Position numbers and translations under genes: made by a program. From DASXRU01 sp034665305 (GTDB lineage Bacteria; Acidobacteriota; Blastocatellia; Pyrinomonadales; Pyrinomonadaceae): 64,000 bases of DNA. The stretch lies in NCBI GenBank assembly GCA_034665305.1, contig JAXDFZ010000001.1, forward strand, positions 248,001 to 312,000, in the 5' to 3' direction. The notes beneath the pieces are model-generated. The model ran no database searches. It was given only the letters and a program-made list of their open reading frames with translations, and was not told the DNA's origin. Position 1 is the stretch's first letter. The number at the start of each line of letters is the position of its first letter. Below are positions 44,050 to 53,387 of this stretch, one piece after another.

Positions 44050-44436
44050 TCACGCCATATCGAACTGACGCTCAGGTGCGAGGCGGTGCACGATAGCGAG
44101 AATCTGTTCCGTTTCAAAAGGCTTGTCGAGGAATCCGTCCGCGCCGCGCTCCAGGCACGCCGCTCTTTCGGAGTTGGCCGAACTCATCACCAGCACCTTC
44201 GAATCGGGCACGTGGGCCTTGAGGTATTCCAACAAACCCATTCCGGCTTCGGGGGAATCGGCCGTCGGCGGGAGGTGCAAATCGATGATGGCCACGTCCG
44301 GCGCGTAAACCATCGAACGGCGCAAAGCGGATTGCAAATCGCTGGCTGCGATCACTTCGTAGTGTTCGCTTAGGGTCCAGAAAAGTTGCTGCGTAATGGC
44401 AGCATCATCATCAACAATCAACAGTCGGGGTTTCAT
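44050..44436 (-). CDS. Response regulator, receiver domain only
   Basis: A 128-residue CheY-like protein. The acidic pocket (VDDD), phospho-acceptor Asp in IIDLHLPP, the switch residue Ser in VMSSAN and Lys in LDKPFE are all present. There is no output domain, so it acts by protein contact or phosphotransfer. The start at 44436 has GGGAGAAA upstream; the longer frame to 44583 is not supported. It lies downstream of the sigma-54 activator and histidine kinase genes in the same direction, probably in one regulatory group. Confidence 0.88.
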   Translation of the reverse strand: MKPRLLIVDDDAAITQQLFWTLSEHYEVIAASDLQSALRRSMVYAPDVAIIDLHLPPTADSPEAGMGLLEYLKAHVPDSKVLVMSSANSERAACLERGADGFLDKPFETEQILAIVHRLAPERQFDMA

Positions 44437-44594
44437 ACCAAATTTCTCCCGAGGGAAGTTTTCACTGAACTGATCGCAATGTTTGTTCCGCGCCGGGGAC
44501 AGGCTCAAAAAACTTTCGGCAGGCAGGAAACGCGGATCATAGCGTGGCTTGCAAGGATTCTTCCTGTTTCCTTCATGCCACACTGGCCAGGGAA

Positions 44595-46001
44595 TCAGTC
44601 CTCATTTGTAGACAGTCGCGGGTCGGCTGCGCCACTGCCAAGGTCGCTGATCAGTCGATGGAGATAGGAGCGGCTGATGCCCAAACGCTTAGCGGCGGCG
44701 GCCTTGTTCCCGCCTTCGCAGCGCAAAGCTTCGCCAATCATTCGGCGCTTCAGGCAAGTAGTGGCGCCCTCCAAAGTCGTTTCGTCACCAGCAGCGGTAG
44801 AGGGCAAGACGCGCAGCATTTTTTCCGGCAGGAACTCCAAACCCAGTCGCGATTCTTCCGTTAATACCACCAGCCGCTCCATCACATTTTCCAACTCGCG
44901 AAGATTTCCCGGCCACTCATAGTCGAGGAGCGCATCGAGCAGCGCGGGCTCCAGCGATGGTTCGCTGCGGCTGTGTTTCGTGGCTGCCTTGGCTGCGAAA
45001 TGTTTTGCCAGCAGCGGAATGTCGTCTACACGCTCGCGCAGCGGGGGCAGAACGAGCGGCACAACGTTTAGGCGATAGAAGAGGTCGCGACGAAATCTCT
45101 TGGCGCCAACCTCCGCTTCCAGATCCGTATTGCTGGCGGCGATCAACCGAATGTCGACTGTCTGGGTCTTGTTGCTGCCGACGCGTTCGAAGTTTCGCTC
45201 CTGCAAAACGCGCAGCAGTTTGACTTGTACCGGCGGTGACAGCTCACTGATTTCATCGAGGAAGAGAGTCCCGCCATCCGCCATTTCGAATCTTCCTTTG
45301 CGCGACTGGAAGGCTCCGGTGAACGCGCCTTTTTCATGACCGAAGAGTTCAGACTCGATCAAAGCCTCCGGTAGTGCGGCGCAACTGACCGCAATGAAAG
45401 GTTGCTGCGCTCGCGGGCTTTCTTCGTGAATGGCGCGCGCCAATAACTCTTTCCCCGTCCCGTTCTCGCCGATCAGCAAGGTGGTGGCATTCGTTACGGC
45501 AACTGCGCGAGCTTGTCTGATAACTTTATTGAGGGAGAGGCTGGCGCCAACCAGAACCTCAAATCCCCGACCAACGTTTATCTCCGAGCGCAGCCGGATA
45601 ATTTCCTGTTCCAAACCACGCAGCCGCGCCGCCTGATGGACCAGGTGCATGACCTCGTCCGGGTTGAAAGGCTTTTCAAAAAATCCATATGCGCCACGGC
45701 GAATCGCTTCCAGGGCTGCCTCCTTCGAACCGCTCCCGGTAACCACGATTACCGGGACGGGCGGCCGGCGCGAGCGGGCCAGTTCCACAATCGCCAAGCC
45801 TTCGGTGATCTCATTCGGGTGGGGCGGCAGGCGGAGATCGCTCAACACCACATCGATATCGGCGCGTTGCAAGTGTTCCTCGGCCTCAATGCGGTTGCCG
45901 GCCTGCAGCACGCAATAGTTCTCCCGCAAGGCCCAATTCAGGCCGCTGCGGATCGTCGCATCATCATCGACCACAAGGACAGTAGGTTTATCTTGTCCCA
46001 T
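44595..46001 (-). CDS. Sigma-54-dependent response regulator
   Basis: A 468-residue NtrC-type activator. Receiver (residues 1-125) with phospho-acceptor Asp55 (VLSDLRLPP); AAA+ domain (about 150-390) with Walker A GENGTGKE (178-185), GAFTGA loop (225-230) that contacts sigma-54, and Walker B TLFLDE (245-250); Fis-type helix-turn-helix at the end (AAAKRLGISRSYLHRL). It activates sigma-54 promoters when phosphorylated. The layout and the kinase next to it resemble the PrsR/PrsK pair of exopolysaccharide systems, but no such genes are seen here. No sigma-54 promoter of the -24/-12 type was found in the neighbourhood by eye. Confidence 0.95.
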   Translation of the reverse strand: MGQDKPTVLVVDDDATIRSGLNWALRENYCVLQAGNRIEAEEHLQRADIDVVLSDLRLPPHPNEITEGLAIVELARSRRPPVPVIVVTGSGSKEAALEAIRRGAYGFFEKPFNPDEVMHLVHQAARLRGLEQEIIRLRSEINVGRGFEVLVGASLSLNKVIRQARAVAVTNATTLLIGENGTGKELLARAIHEESPRAQQPFIAVSCAALPEALIESELFGHEKGAFTGAFQSRKGRFEMADGGTLFLDEISELSPPVQVKLLRVLQERNFERVGSNKTQTVDIRLIAASNTDLEAEVGAKRFRRDLFYRLNVVPLVLPPLRERVDDIPLLAKHFAAKAATKHSRSEPSLEPALLDALLDYEWPGNLRELENVMERLVVLTEESRLGLEFLPEKMLRVLPSTAAGDETTLEGATTCLKRRMIGEALRCEGGNKAAAAKRLGISRSYLHRLISDLGSGAADPRLSTNED

Positions 46002-46145
46002 CGAAGTTCGAAAACCTTAACGGCATGAACTCTAAGAGTTTCCGTGGCGGAGGCTTCGGTCGCGCGACGAGAGCGCAATCGAAACTCGCATTCCTGTGCT
46101 GGCTGGTAATACCCGATTTGCCGGCTCGGCCGGTGAAGAAAAACT

Positions 46146-48203
46146 TTAGTGTTGCTGGTCGCCGGGTTGGACGGATGGTAACACGACGCGAAAAGTTGTT
46201 CCAACACCAGTTTCGGACGTTGCGGAAATTGATCCGCCGAACGCGCGGACAACTTCGCGGCAAGTATAAAGACCCAATCCCACGCCGCCATGTTTAGTAG
46301 TCGCAAACGGATGAAACAATCGCCGCTCCTGAAACTCCTTCGACATTCCCGGTCCCGTGTCCGCCACTGTGAAGAAAACTTTTCCGGCTCCGGCATCGCC
46401 GCCGGCAATTGTCAGCACCCCGCTTTTCGAGCCCATCGCCTCCAGGCCATTAATGATCAGATTCTCGATTACTTTTTCCATTCGCTCCGCTTCGGTTTCA
46501 GCGATCAACTCCGGCGGCAATTCAACTTGAATCCTGTGAAATTGGCTCTCCTTACTGGTCAGGGAGTTCAGCACGCGCCGCAGCAAGGGGACCAGATCGG
46601 TCGGCCGCGGACGTTGGTGCTCGCCGCTCATGGTGTTGATAGGGTCGCTAAGCTTAGTGACCAGTTTTTGCAATTTGCCGGTCGCATCTCTGAGCGACTC
46701 CATAGCGTCGGCGCGAAACTCCGGCTTATCAAATTGCCGATCCATATTCCCGACCAGCAGGGAAAGCCCCGAAATCGCGTTCTTGAGATCGTGCGTCAGC
46801 ATTGCCGATAAACGCAGGAAAGAATCGAACTGGCGCGACTCGGCCTCGCGTGCCAGTTGTTCGCGCAAGCGCGCGGTGACTTTGTTCACGCTGTCGGCGA
46901 GTAACTGGTTCTCGGCGCTGGAGACTACCAGTTGCTGATCGAGGCGGCCGCCGGCTATCGCCACCGCGCCCTGAGTCAGACGCTCCAGGCTACGGCCGGA
47001 GCGACGTTGAGCGATCAGGGTCAGCGGCAACGCGGCGATCAACGCAATCAATAATGAAAACAAAAGGTTCCGCAGTAGTTCATTTGTGGCCGCCGCCAGG
47101 GCCCGATTGTAGTCCGTTGTTACTGCCAGCGAGAGGCCGTGCTGATTCAGCGGACGGTAAGCTGCAAGCCAATGATGGCCATCGGAAGCCCGATAGGACA
47201 TCGCCCCGATCTCCTCAGCCATCATGGCCGCAGCGACGGATTTAAAGTCCGGCAGCGAAGTAGCGACAGGTTGATAGCTGACCGGTGAGCTTGAGTGGTA
47301 ATAGACTATGCCACTTTGTTCCAGAACGACTACCACACGGGCTGTTTGCATGCCGGTGGGGACTCCATTCAAAGCGCCGATAACATCGCTCACCTGCTCT
47401 TTGAATAATTGATCAAGTCTGAAATCTGCGACGACGGCCCCCAAGACGGGATATGAATCCCGCGAGGGATCGTTGCCCGCGGGCAGGACCGGAACGGTGT
47501 AGCGCACTGACGGTCCTAATGGACCTCGCTCAAGGAGAACACGTACTGGCTGGGGATTTTGCGCGTGAACAAACGCTGTGTCGCCGCCGATCCCGTCAGG
47601 ACCACCGGCGCTATTGATAGGCAAGCCGTCGGTTTGAAAAGATACGGCGGGCGCTTCGTTCTGAGTTGACGCATCAGCCTGACCAATCTTTCCTCGCAGC
47701 AGGGGCACTGCTTCACCATTAAGGAGGGAAACTGGACCATAGTATTTCCGGTTTTCCCTCAGAAAATCCGTGAAGATACCCTCAAGATCAGCGGGGACTG
47801 ATTTGACGTTGGGCTGATCCTTACAACCCACCAGGCGTTTCTTGAAACCATCAAGCGCCTTTTCCACAGGATCGTTATCGGCGGGGCTGGTAGTTTCAAT
47901 CGCCGGCAACTGTCTAACTCCAGCGGGAGACCTGGCATGGTTGGAAAGGAATAGCCGGGGTGGATGACATCGCAGGTACGAACGCAAGGCGCTGCTTTGC
48001 GCCAGCGTTGAGAGACTAGCCTCGCGTTCATTCAATCCTGCAATAAGGCGAATGGATATCCAGTCCGCATCCCGCCGCAGTGCCTCGCGCAAGGCTGATT
48101 CTGTTTGACGCGTGTTCTGCCAGTAGTTCAAAAGGCACAACAGCAGCAGGCCGGCAAAGGTAATCGCAAAGATTAAGAGGAAGAGCTTTGGCCGAAGTTT
48201 CAC
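46146..48203 (-). CDS. Membrane sensor histidine kinase
   Basis: A 685-residue kinase. The GTG start at 48203 is preferred because GGGAG lies 5 bases upstream; an in-frame TTG exists at 48221. A transmembrane helix (about residues 5-25), a large periplasmic sensor domain (about 30-365), a second helix (about 370-390), a HAMP-like linker, the phospho-acceptor His471 (MLTHDLKNAISGLSLL) and an ATPase domain with NLIINGLEAM, ADTGPGM and GVGLGLYTCREVVRAFGG follow. The DLKN variant of the H-box is shared with PrsK kinases. It is the likely partner of the sigma-54 regulator and receiver downstream. Confidence 0.93.
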   Translation of the reverse strand: MKLRPKLFLLIFAITFAGLLLLCLLNYWQNTRQTESALREALRRDADWISIRLIAGLNEREASLSTLAQSSALRSYLRCHPPRLFLSNHARSPAGVRQLPAIETTSPADNDPVEKALDGFKKRLVGCKDQPNVKSVPADLEGIFTDFLRENRKYYGPVSLLNGEAVPLLRGKIGQADASTQNEAPAVSFQTDGLPINSAGGPDGIGGDTAFVHAQNPQPVRVLLERGPLGPSVRYTVPVLPAGNDPSRDSYPVLGAVVADFRLDQLFKEQVSDVIGALNGVPTGMQTARVVVVLEQSGIVYYHSSSPVSYQPVATSLPDFKSVAAAMMAEEIGAMSYRASDGHHWLAAYRPLNQHGLSLAVTTDYNRALAAATNELLRNLLFSLLIALIAALPLTLIAQRRSGRSLERLTQGAVAIAGGRLDQQLVVSSAENQLLADSVNKVTARLREQLAREAESRQFDSFLRLSAMLTHDLKNAISGLSLLVGNMDRQFDKPEFRADAMESLRDATGKLQKLVTKLSDPINTMSGEHQRPRPTDLVPLLRRVLNSLTSKESQFHRIQVELPPELIAETEAERMEKVIENLIINGLEAMGSKSGVLTIAGGDAGAGKVFFTVADTGPGMSKEFQERRLFHPFATTKHGGVGLGLYTCREVVRAFGGSISATSETGVGTTFRVVLPSVQPGDQQH

Positions 48204-48300
48204 GAATTCTCCCGGAACCAACTCGGGACGACCGTGGAGACGTCGCGAGATGCGTAGCTTGAGTCATTTGCCCAGTGACGGTGAGTGAGGGGGAATAACC

Positions 48301-49161
48301 TTAAACTGGTAGCCGGCCAAATCCCGCCAGCAAGGGCGCTAATTTTCCAATGACCATCGGATGGGACCAGCCATTAGTCGCGACCACGCCATTCTCGTTC
48401 TTGACCTGACGCGCATTGTAGCGTAGCTCGCCGCCAAAGAGGTCCGTTAGCCGCCCGCCGCTTTCTCGCAGGATTATTTCCGGCGCGCAAGTATCCCACT
48501 GCTTCGTCCGCGAAGACAGGTGAATGTAAAGGTCGCACTGGCGCTCAATGATCAGGCCAATCTTCACACCGACTGATCCGCGTCTGACTTCTTCTTTGAA
48601 GCCAAACGCCTGGACCACCTGATCCATGCGCGGGCTGCGGTGCGAGCGGCTGGCGGCGAGACGCATAGTAGCGGGCTCCTCGTTGTTGCTAACCGTTGCC
48701 AGTTGCGGAGGAAATCCGGCTCGCTCGATCCAGGAGCCGCCTCCCTGAACCGCCCGATAAAGTACTCCCGGTAATGGCTGATAAACGACGCCGAGCACCG
48801 GATTTCCCTTAACGGCCAAACCGATTTGTACGGCGAAATCACCGTCACGGTTGATGAAACCATTGGTGCCATCCATCGGATCAATGACCCAGACGCGCGG
48901 TTTTTCCAGGCGCCGATCGGTATCGACGGACTCCTCGGCCAGAATGCCGTCATCGGGAAAAGCTTCACGAATGCCGCTGACGATCAGTTCGTTGGCGGTG
49001 CGGTCTGCCTGGGTAACAGGCTCGAAATCGCTGGCATCCCTTTTTTGTTCAACTACGATCGGCTGATCATAATAATCAAGGATAGCGGCGCCGGCTTCGC
49101 GCGCGAGCCGCAGCGCGAGTTCCAACTCCCGATGGTAAGTGGGAAATTTCGCTTGAATCAT
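48301..49161 (-). CDS. CysQ-like 3'(2'),5'-bisphosphate nucleotidase / inositol phosphatase
   Basis: A 286-residue metal-dependent phosphatase. It has ILAEESVDTD, DPMDGTNGFINRDGDFAVQIG and WDTCAPEIILRESGG, a set closer to CysQ (3'-phosphoadenosine-5'-phosphate breakdown) than to the IMPase at 26534, but assignment between CysQ and other family members is uncertain. It is the second member of this superfamily in the window. The nested F/I element lies directly upstream. No ribosome site is clear. Confidence 0.83.
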   Translation of the reverse strand: MIQAKFPTYHRELELALRLAREAGAAILDYYDQPIVVEQKRDASDFEPVTQADRTANELIVSGIREAFPDDGILAEESVDTDRRLEKPRVWVIDPMDGTNGFINRDGDFAVQIGLAVKGNPVLGVVYQPLPGVLYRAVQGGGSWIERAGFPPQLATVSNNEEPATMRLAASRSHRSPRMDQVVQAFGFKEEVRRGSVGVKIGLIIERQCDLYIHLSSRTKQWDTCAPEIILRESGGRLTDLFGGELRYNARQVKNENGVVATNGWSHPMVIGKLAPLLAGFGRLPV

Positions 49162-49167
49162 AACGAG

Positions 49168-49380
49168 TCTTTTTTGAAGTGCGGTGGCAAGTGAAGCGCG
49201 ACAACGCAGCTTTCGCCTTTCCGCGGGAGCAAATTAAAGTTTGAACTCTATACACCTGTAGGGATAGCAGCCTTAACGCGCGCCACAGGCGTATAGAGTT
49301 CAAGCTTTAGCTTGCTTTGAATATTCTCCGCGCAATCCCAAGCGCCGTCGTCGCCGCGCTCTGCCCGCGCACTCCAAATT
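49168..49380. repeat. Nested element: family F outside, family I inside
   Basis: The outer arms (49168-49218 with GCGGTGGCAAGTGAAGCGCG, and 49331-49380 ending GCGCACTCCAAATT) are family F in inverted order. The inner pair (49236-49254 and 49284-49316, AAGTTTGAACTC and GAGTTCAAGCTT) is family I. Confidence 0.88.
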
Positions 49381-49381
49381 T

Positions 49382-50836
49382 CTAGCCCGCTGCCTCGCGC
49401 ACGATGTCCAGTGTGGCATCGATATCGGCTCGTTCGGTACGAAAGTTCATGATGCAGGCCCGCAACGCAAATTTCCCGTCGAGGTCCGCACTGGAAAGAT
49501 AAGCGCGTCCCTCGCGTTGTACCGCATGCATGATGCGCGCGTTGAGCTCGTTCAATTCACCATCCAAGTCGGCGCGTTCACTTTCGTTAGCATGAGCCAG
49601 GCGAGCTATCGTGCCGGGCGGCAGATATCGAAAACAACAGATGCTCAATTCAACCGGCGCCAGCAATTCAAAATCGTCGGACGCTTCAACACACGTAGCC
49701 ATGTAACGGGCCATAGCAATGTCGTGTTCGATCGCCGCCGCGATCCGCCGGGCGCCGTAATGGCGCAAGGTCATCCAGATTTTCAGGGCGCGAAAGCGGC
49801 GCGAGAGCTCCATCCCGTAGTCCCAGAACGCGAACGCTTCCGTTTCGCCTTGCTGATGAACTTTGATGTAGTCGGCGTCAGTGGAAAAAGCGTGACGGGC
49901 CGCCGCCGGATTACGAAACAGCAGGCAGCCGCTGTCCACAGGTGTGTAGAGCCACTTGTGCGGATCGAGCGTAAGCGAATCCGCCTTCTCAATCCCGGCG
50001 AAACTACCGCGTGCCTGCTGCGCCATGGCGCCGAGCGCGCCGTACGCGCCATCGACGTGAAACCATAAGTCGTTTGCCGCAGCGACGTCCGCCACGTCCA
50101 TGAGCGGATCGATTGCGCCGGTGCTGGTTGTGCCGGCGCTGGCAACGACGCAAAAGGGACGGAGTCCGTTTTCGCGGTCCGCAGCGATCTGCTCGCTTAA
50201 GTCTCTAATGTCGAGCTTGAAGGACGCATCGGATTTCACCGGCCGCATGTGATTGCGTCCGAACCCGAGAATGTCGGCGGCCTTCGCGATCGAAAGATGA
50301 GTCTGATCTGAAGCATAGGCGGTCATGGGCGGCCCGGCGTTCCAGAGGCCCGATTCGGACGAAGTCGTCGGCGCGCGCGATCGTTGGGCCATCAGCAGCG
50401 CAGTTAGGTTCGCCATTGAACCACCGCTGGTAAGTAAACCGTGCGCGTCACTGCTAAAACCGACCAGCGAGCCCAGCCAGCGCACCGTCGTTCTTTCAAT
50501 CTCCGTCGCCGCCGGGGCAGACCGCCAGGCAGTTACATTTGTGTTCAAGGTTGACGCAACCAGATCGGCGAAGGCGCCGGGAGGTGTGGCCGGCGACGCG
50601 ACGTATCCGAAGAACCGCGGATGGCCGTTGTGACGGCTGGCGCCGATGATCTTTTCGTAGTCCGCAAAGATTGTTTCGAGAGGCGCACCCATCTCGGGCA
50701 GCGTTGAATCGAACTGCGCCTTAATATCTTCGCCCGACATGTCCGGAAAAATTGGCAACTCGGAAATGTTTGCGAAGTAATTCGCCACCAGTTCCATGGC
50801 TCTTTCCGAAAGCGCGCGGAGATCGTCCGGCTCCAT
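49382..50836 (-). CDS. Pyridoxal-phosphate-dependent aromatic amino acid decarboxylase
   Basis: A 484-residue group II decarboxylase. PLP binds Lys294 in LDPHKWLYTP; HPRFFGYVASPATPPG, LLTSGGSMANLTAL and VVASAGTTSTGAIDP are the usual cofactor and dimer motifs. Relatives decarboxylate tryptophan, tyrosine or DOPA to amines; substrate preference is not predictable by eye. ATG 50836 was chosen; a TTG at 50896 with GGAG upstream is a realistic alternative start. It is divergent from an aldo/keto reductase. Confidence 0.9.
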   Translation of the reverse strand: MEPDDLRALSERAMELVANYFANISELPIFPDMSGEDIKAQFDSTLPEMGAPLETIFADYEKIIGASRHNGHPRFFGYVASPATPPGAFADLVASTLNTNVTAWRSAPAATEIERTTVRWLGSLVGFSSDAHGLLTSGGSMANLTALLMAQRSRAPTTSSESGLWNAGPPMTAYASDQTHLSIAKAADILGFGRNHMRPVKSDASFKLDIRDLSEQIAADRENGLRPFCVVASAGTTSTGAIDPLMDVADVAAANDLWFHVDGAYGALGAMAQQARGSFAGIEKADSLTLDPHKWLYTPVDSGCLLFRNPAAARHAFSTDADYIKVHQQGETEAFAFWDYGMELSRRFRALKIWMTLRHYGARRIAAAIEHDIAMARYMATCVEASDDFELLAPVELSICCFRYLPPGTIARLAHANESERADLDGELNELNARIMHAVQREGRAYLSSADLDGKFALRACIMNFRTERADIDATLDIVREAAG

Positions 50837-51091
50837 GTCCAGCGAAGCGGAACCTGAAGTACTACGTTCGGGATTATCTGTTGATGCGACCTTCAAGCAA
50901 CGGCTCCAGGAGTGACGAAAGTTGAAGAACGAGTAAACAGTTACGGTAACTTCAATGACAATTCGCAAATCAATTCGATCGGCTGACAACCTATCATACG
51001 CGGTGGCGCATTCGAAACTACCCACGCAGCCACCGCGTCGAGTATATTGACGCAGCTAATCTTCCTGCCGGCGCTAAGGACTGAACTGATT

Positions 51092-52201
51092 ATGACAATT
51101 GAGGGCTACGCCTCGCTGCAAGGCACAACACGCTATCGCGAGCGATTTCAGAGCAGCGCGGCCGCCAATCATTATCGCTTCGAGCAGAACCTTTGGCTCT
51201 CTTCGATCGGCCTCGGGACTTACCTGGGAAACGCGGATGATGCCACCGATCGTCTGTACACTGATGCCGTGACGCGGGCCGTCGAGCTCGGAGCGAACGT
51301 CATCGATACCGCCGCCAATTATCGTTTTCAACGCAGCGAGCGGGCCATAGGCGCCGCGTTGCGAGAATTAGCGACGACTGAGGCACACGCCCGGGACCAA
51401 CTTCTGATCTGCACCAAAGGCGGCTATTTGCCTTTCGATGGGGCGCCGCCGGCCGACGTCCGCTCGTACGTAGAAGAAACTTTTGTGCGGCCCGGAATTG
51501 CTACGTTTGCCGATTTCGCCGGCGGTAGTCATTGCATGACGCCCGCCTACCTGCAGAATCAAATCGATCAGTCGCTGGCTAACCTGCAGCTTGCCTGCGT
51601 CGACGTCTATTATGTTCATAATCCAGAATCGCAACTCGGCGTAGTCTCTGCCGAAGAGTTTTACCGGCGGCTGCGGGATGCGTTTGCATTGCTCGAGCAG
51701 AATGTCGCAGCGGGAAAGATTCGGATGTATGGAGTGGCCACCTGGAACGGTTTTCGGGTTCCAGCGGAAGCGCGCGGTTATCATTCGTTGGCGCTCATGG
51801 TGACAACCGCCCGGGAAGCCGGCGGCGAGGACCACAACTTTCGCATCATTCAGTTGCCGTTCAACCTCGCCATGCCTGAGGCGCTGGCGCTGCCGAATCA
51901 GGATTTGAACGGGAAGTCTGTTTCAACTTTGGAAGCGGCGGAGGCTTTGGGAATAACTGTAATGGCCAGTGCCTCCATACTTCAGGGTCGCGTGGCCAGC
52001 GGCCTCCCGCAAGAGATCCGGGAACCGCTCGGGGCCCTCGCGACGGATGCCCAAACGGCGATTCAGTTTGTTCGCTCAACGCCCGGCATAACCACGGCGC
52101 TGGTCGGCATGAGCCACCGCGCGCATGTGGAAGAGAACCTGCAACTGCTACGGGTCGAGCCGGCGCTGCCCGAGGATTTTGTTAAAGTGTTCGCAGAGTA
52201 G
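51092..52201 (+). CDS. Aldo/keto reductase
   Basis: A 369-residue NADPH-dependent reductase of the aldo/keto reductase superfamily, probably with a TIM barrel. Seen: IDTAANY with catalytic Tyr, LLICTKGG with catalytic Lys, and the later YVHNPESQLG strand with His. The C-terminal GITTALVGMSHRAHVEENLQL is the phosphate-site helix. Substrate unknown. The ATG at 51092 has AAGGA upstream. Its TAG stop is the first base triplet of a family A hairpin. The Mpo1-like gene follows 60 bases later. Confidence 0.9.
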   Translation: MTIEGYASLQGTTRYRERFQSSAAANHYRFEQNLWLSSIGLGTYLGNADDATDRLYTDAVTRAVELGANVIDTAANYRFQRSERAIGAALRELATTEAHARDQLLICTKGGYLPFDGAPPADVRSYVEETFVRPGIATFADFAGGSHCMTPAYLQNQIDQSLANLQLACVDVYYVHNPESQLGVVSAEEFYRRLRDAFALLEQNVAAGKIRMYGVATWNGFRVPAEARGYHSLALMVTTAREAGGEDHNFRIIQLPFNLAMPEALALPNQDLNGKSVSTLEAAEALGITVMASASILQGRVASGLPQEIREPLGALATDAQTAIQFVRSTPGITTALVGMSHRAHVEENLQLLRVEPALPEDFVKVFAE

Positions 52202-52222
52202 GACAGGCATTCCTGCCTGTCC
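52199..52222. repeat. Family A hairpin, single copy
   Basis: A perfect GGACAGGCA / TGCCTGTCC hairpin with loop TTCC. TAG at its start is the stop codon of the aldo/keto reductase; the gene ends in the repeat. Confidence 0.88.
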
Positions 52223-52261
52223 ATGATTGGGGCCAGATCGCTATCCGGCGGAAAGTTCTTA

Positions 52262-52618
52262 ATGGATAAACAGTTCGATTCTTTTTCTGAGTTTTGGCCT
52301 TTTTATGTACGGGAACACAGCCATCCCGTTACGCGCGCGCTTCATTTCTTTGGCACCACCGCGGGTCTATTTTGCCTGATCGCGTTTGTATCAATGGGCC
52401 GGTGGTGGCTCTTTCCGCTCGCTTTCGTTCCCGGCTATGGCGCGGCATGGATTGGCCATTTCTTTATCGAAAAGAACCGCCCCGCAACCTTCAAGCATCC
52501 GCTCTGGTCGTTTATTGGTGACTACAAAATGATCGGCCTGATGATCTCAGGCAAGATGGCGGAAGAAGTGGAACGAGCACAGCGCTCGGCCGGATCTTTC
52601 GATCGAACGAACGATTAG
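52262..52618 (+). CDS. Mpo1-like (DUF962) membrane protein
   Basis: A 118-residue membrane protein with two hydrophobic segments (about residues 30-50 and 58-75). EHSHPVTRALHFFGTTAG and GHFFIEKNRPATFKHPLW are the DUF962 signature, with His residues that coordinate iron in the yeast relative Mpo1, a dioxygenase of fatty acid alpha-oxidation. In bacteria the role is not proven. The start at 52262 begins the conserved N-terminal MDKQFDSFSEFW; a longer frame from 52223 is in a family A repeat. Confidence 0.85.
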   Translation: MDKQFDSFSEFWPFYVREHSHPVTRALHFFGTTAGLFCLIAFVSMGRWWLFPLAFVPGYGAAWIGHFFIEKNRPATFKHPLWSFIGDYKMIGLMISGKMAEEVERAQRSAGSFDRTND

Positions 52619-52653
52619 GCAGCTCGATCCTTCCCACCCTCTCGGCGTAATGC

Positions 52654-53355
52654 TTAGCTTACGTACGCCGAGTCCGAACTCATAAACTCTCCGGCAAACA
52701 CGCGCGGCATCGAGGCCAGCTTGTGAAGATTTAGAATATGCGCGACGAACCCGGTGCGCGCATAGAAGGCTTGCGAGATGCTGCCGTGTCCACGGCCCTT
52801 GGTCCGCGCCTGCACCAATTCTCCCAGGCTGCCGTTTACCGATTCGATTCCCGATGCGCGGATGCGTTCGCGGATAACCTCATAGTCTTTCTTTACGCGG
52901 TCGTAAATCACCGGGTTGTTCAGATCGAATTCCGCTGCGGCATGCAGCCTCGAGGAAGTCTCTTCGACGTTTTCGAAAATTCGACTGACGACAATCATGC
53001 TGCGCAGTTTGTCGTACAGGTGGCTGTCTGCGAAACGGTTCGCGATGACTTCAGCGGGTTCGATCATCGTAATCGCCATCGTTTCCTTGACGCGCAGTTC
53101 ATTGTCCGGTCCACGTTTCAGCGGCACGACTTTCAACTCCCACGAGCCGAAATCCGGCGCTTGCAATGAATTCTGAGCCAGTCCGAGATAGCGCTCAATT
53201 ACCTGGCCCGCCCAGCCCTTGTTCTTGCGACCGTTCTTCCAAACCGTGATGCTGAATTGATTGGCGAGCGGGCGCAGGTCCTTTCCGGCAAGTAAATTAA
53301 TGCGACGCAACGCCTCCTTCCGTTCGAGTTGGCTGCTGGTGATGAATAACGGCAT
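52654..53355 (-). CDS. Stand-alone MutH/Sau3AI-family endonuclease
   Basis: A 233-residue protein with the MutH/Sau3AI nuclease fold: WAGQVIERYLG (Glu54), APDFGSWELK (Asp68, Glu73, Lys75), the PD-(D/E)xK catalytic set, then the strand RVKETMAITM. MutH nicks hemimethylated GATC during mismatch repair; Sau3AI and relatives are GATC restriction enzymes. No methylase, mutL or mutS was seen in the window, so which role applies is open. An upstream ATG at 53499 would prefix 48 residues read from a family F repeat (AGRAKRRRRFG) and is doubtful; the start at 53355 leads directly into the conserved fold. Confidence 0.85.
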   Translation of the reverse strand: MPLFITSSQLERKEALRRINLLAGKDLRPLANQFSITVWKNGRKNKGWAGQVIERYLGLAQNSLQAPDFGSWELKVVPLKRGPDNELRVKETMAITMIEPAEVIANRFADSHLYDKLRSMIVVSRIFENVEETSSRLHAAAEFDLNNPVIYDRVKKDYEVIRERIRASGIESVNGSLGELVQARTKGRGHGSISQAFYARTGFVAHILNLHKLASMPRVFAGEFMSSDSAYVS

Positions 53356-53387
53356 CAGTTGGAAAGAGGTTCGTCTTGCGGCGACTT

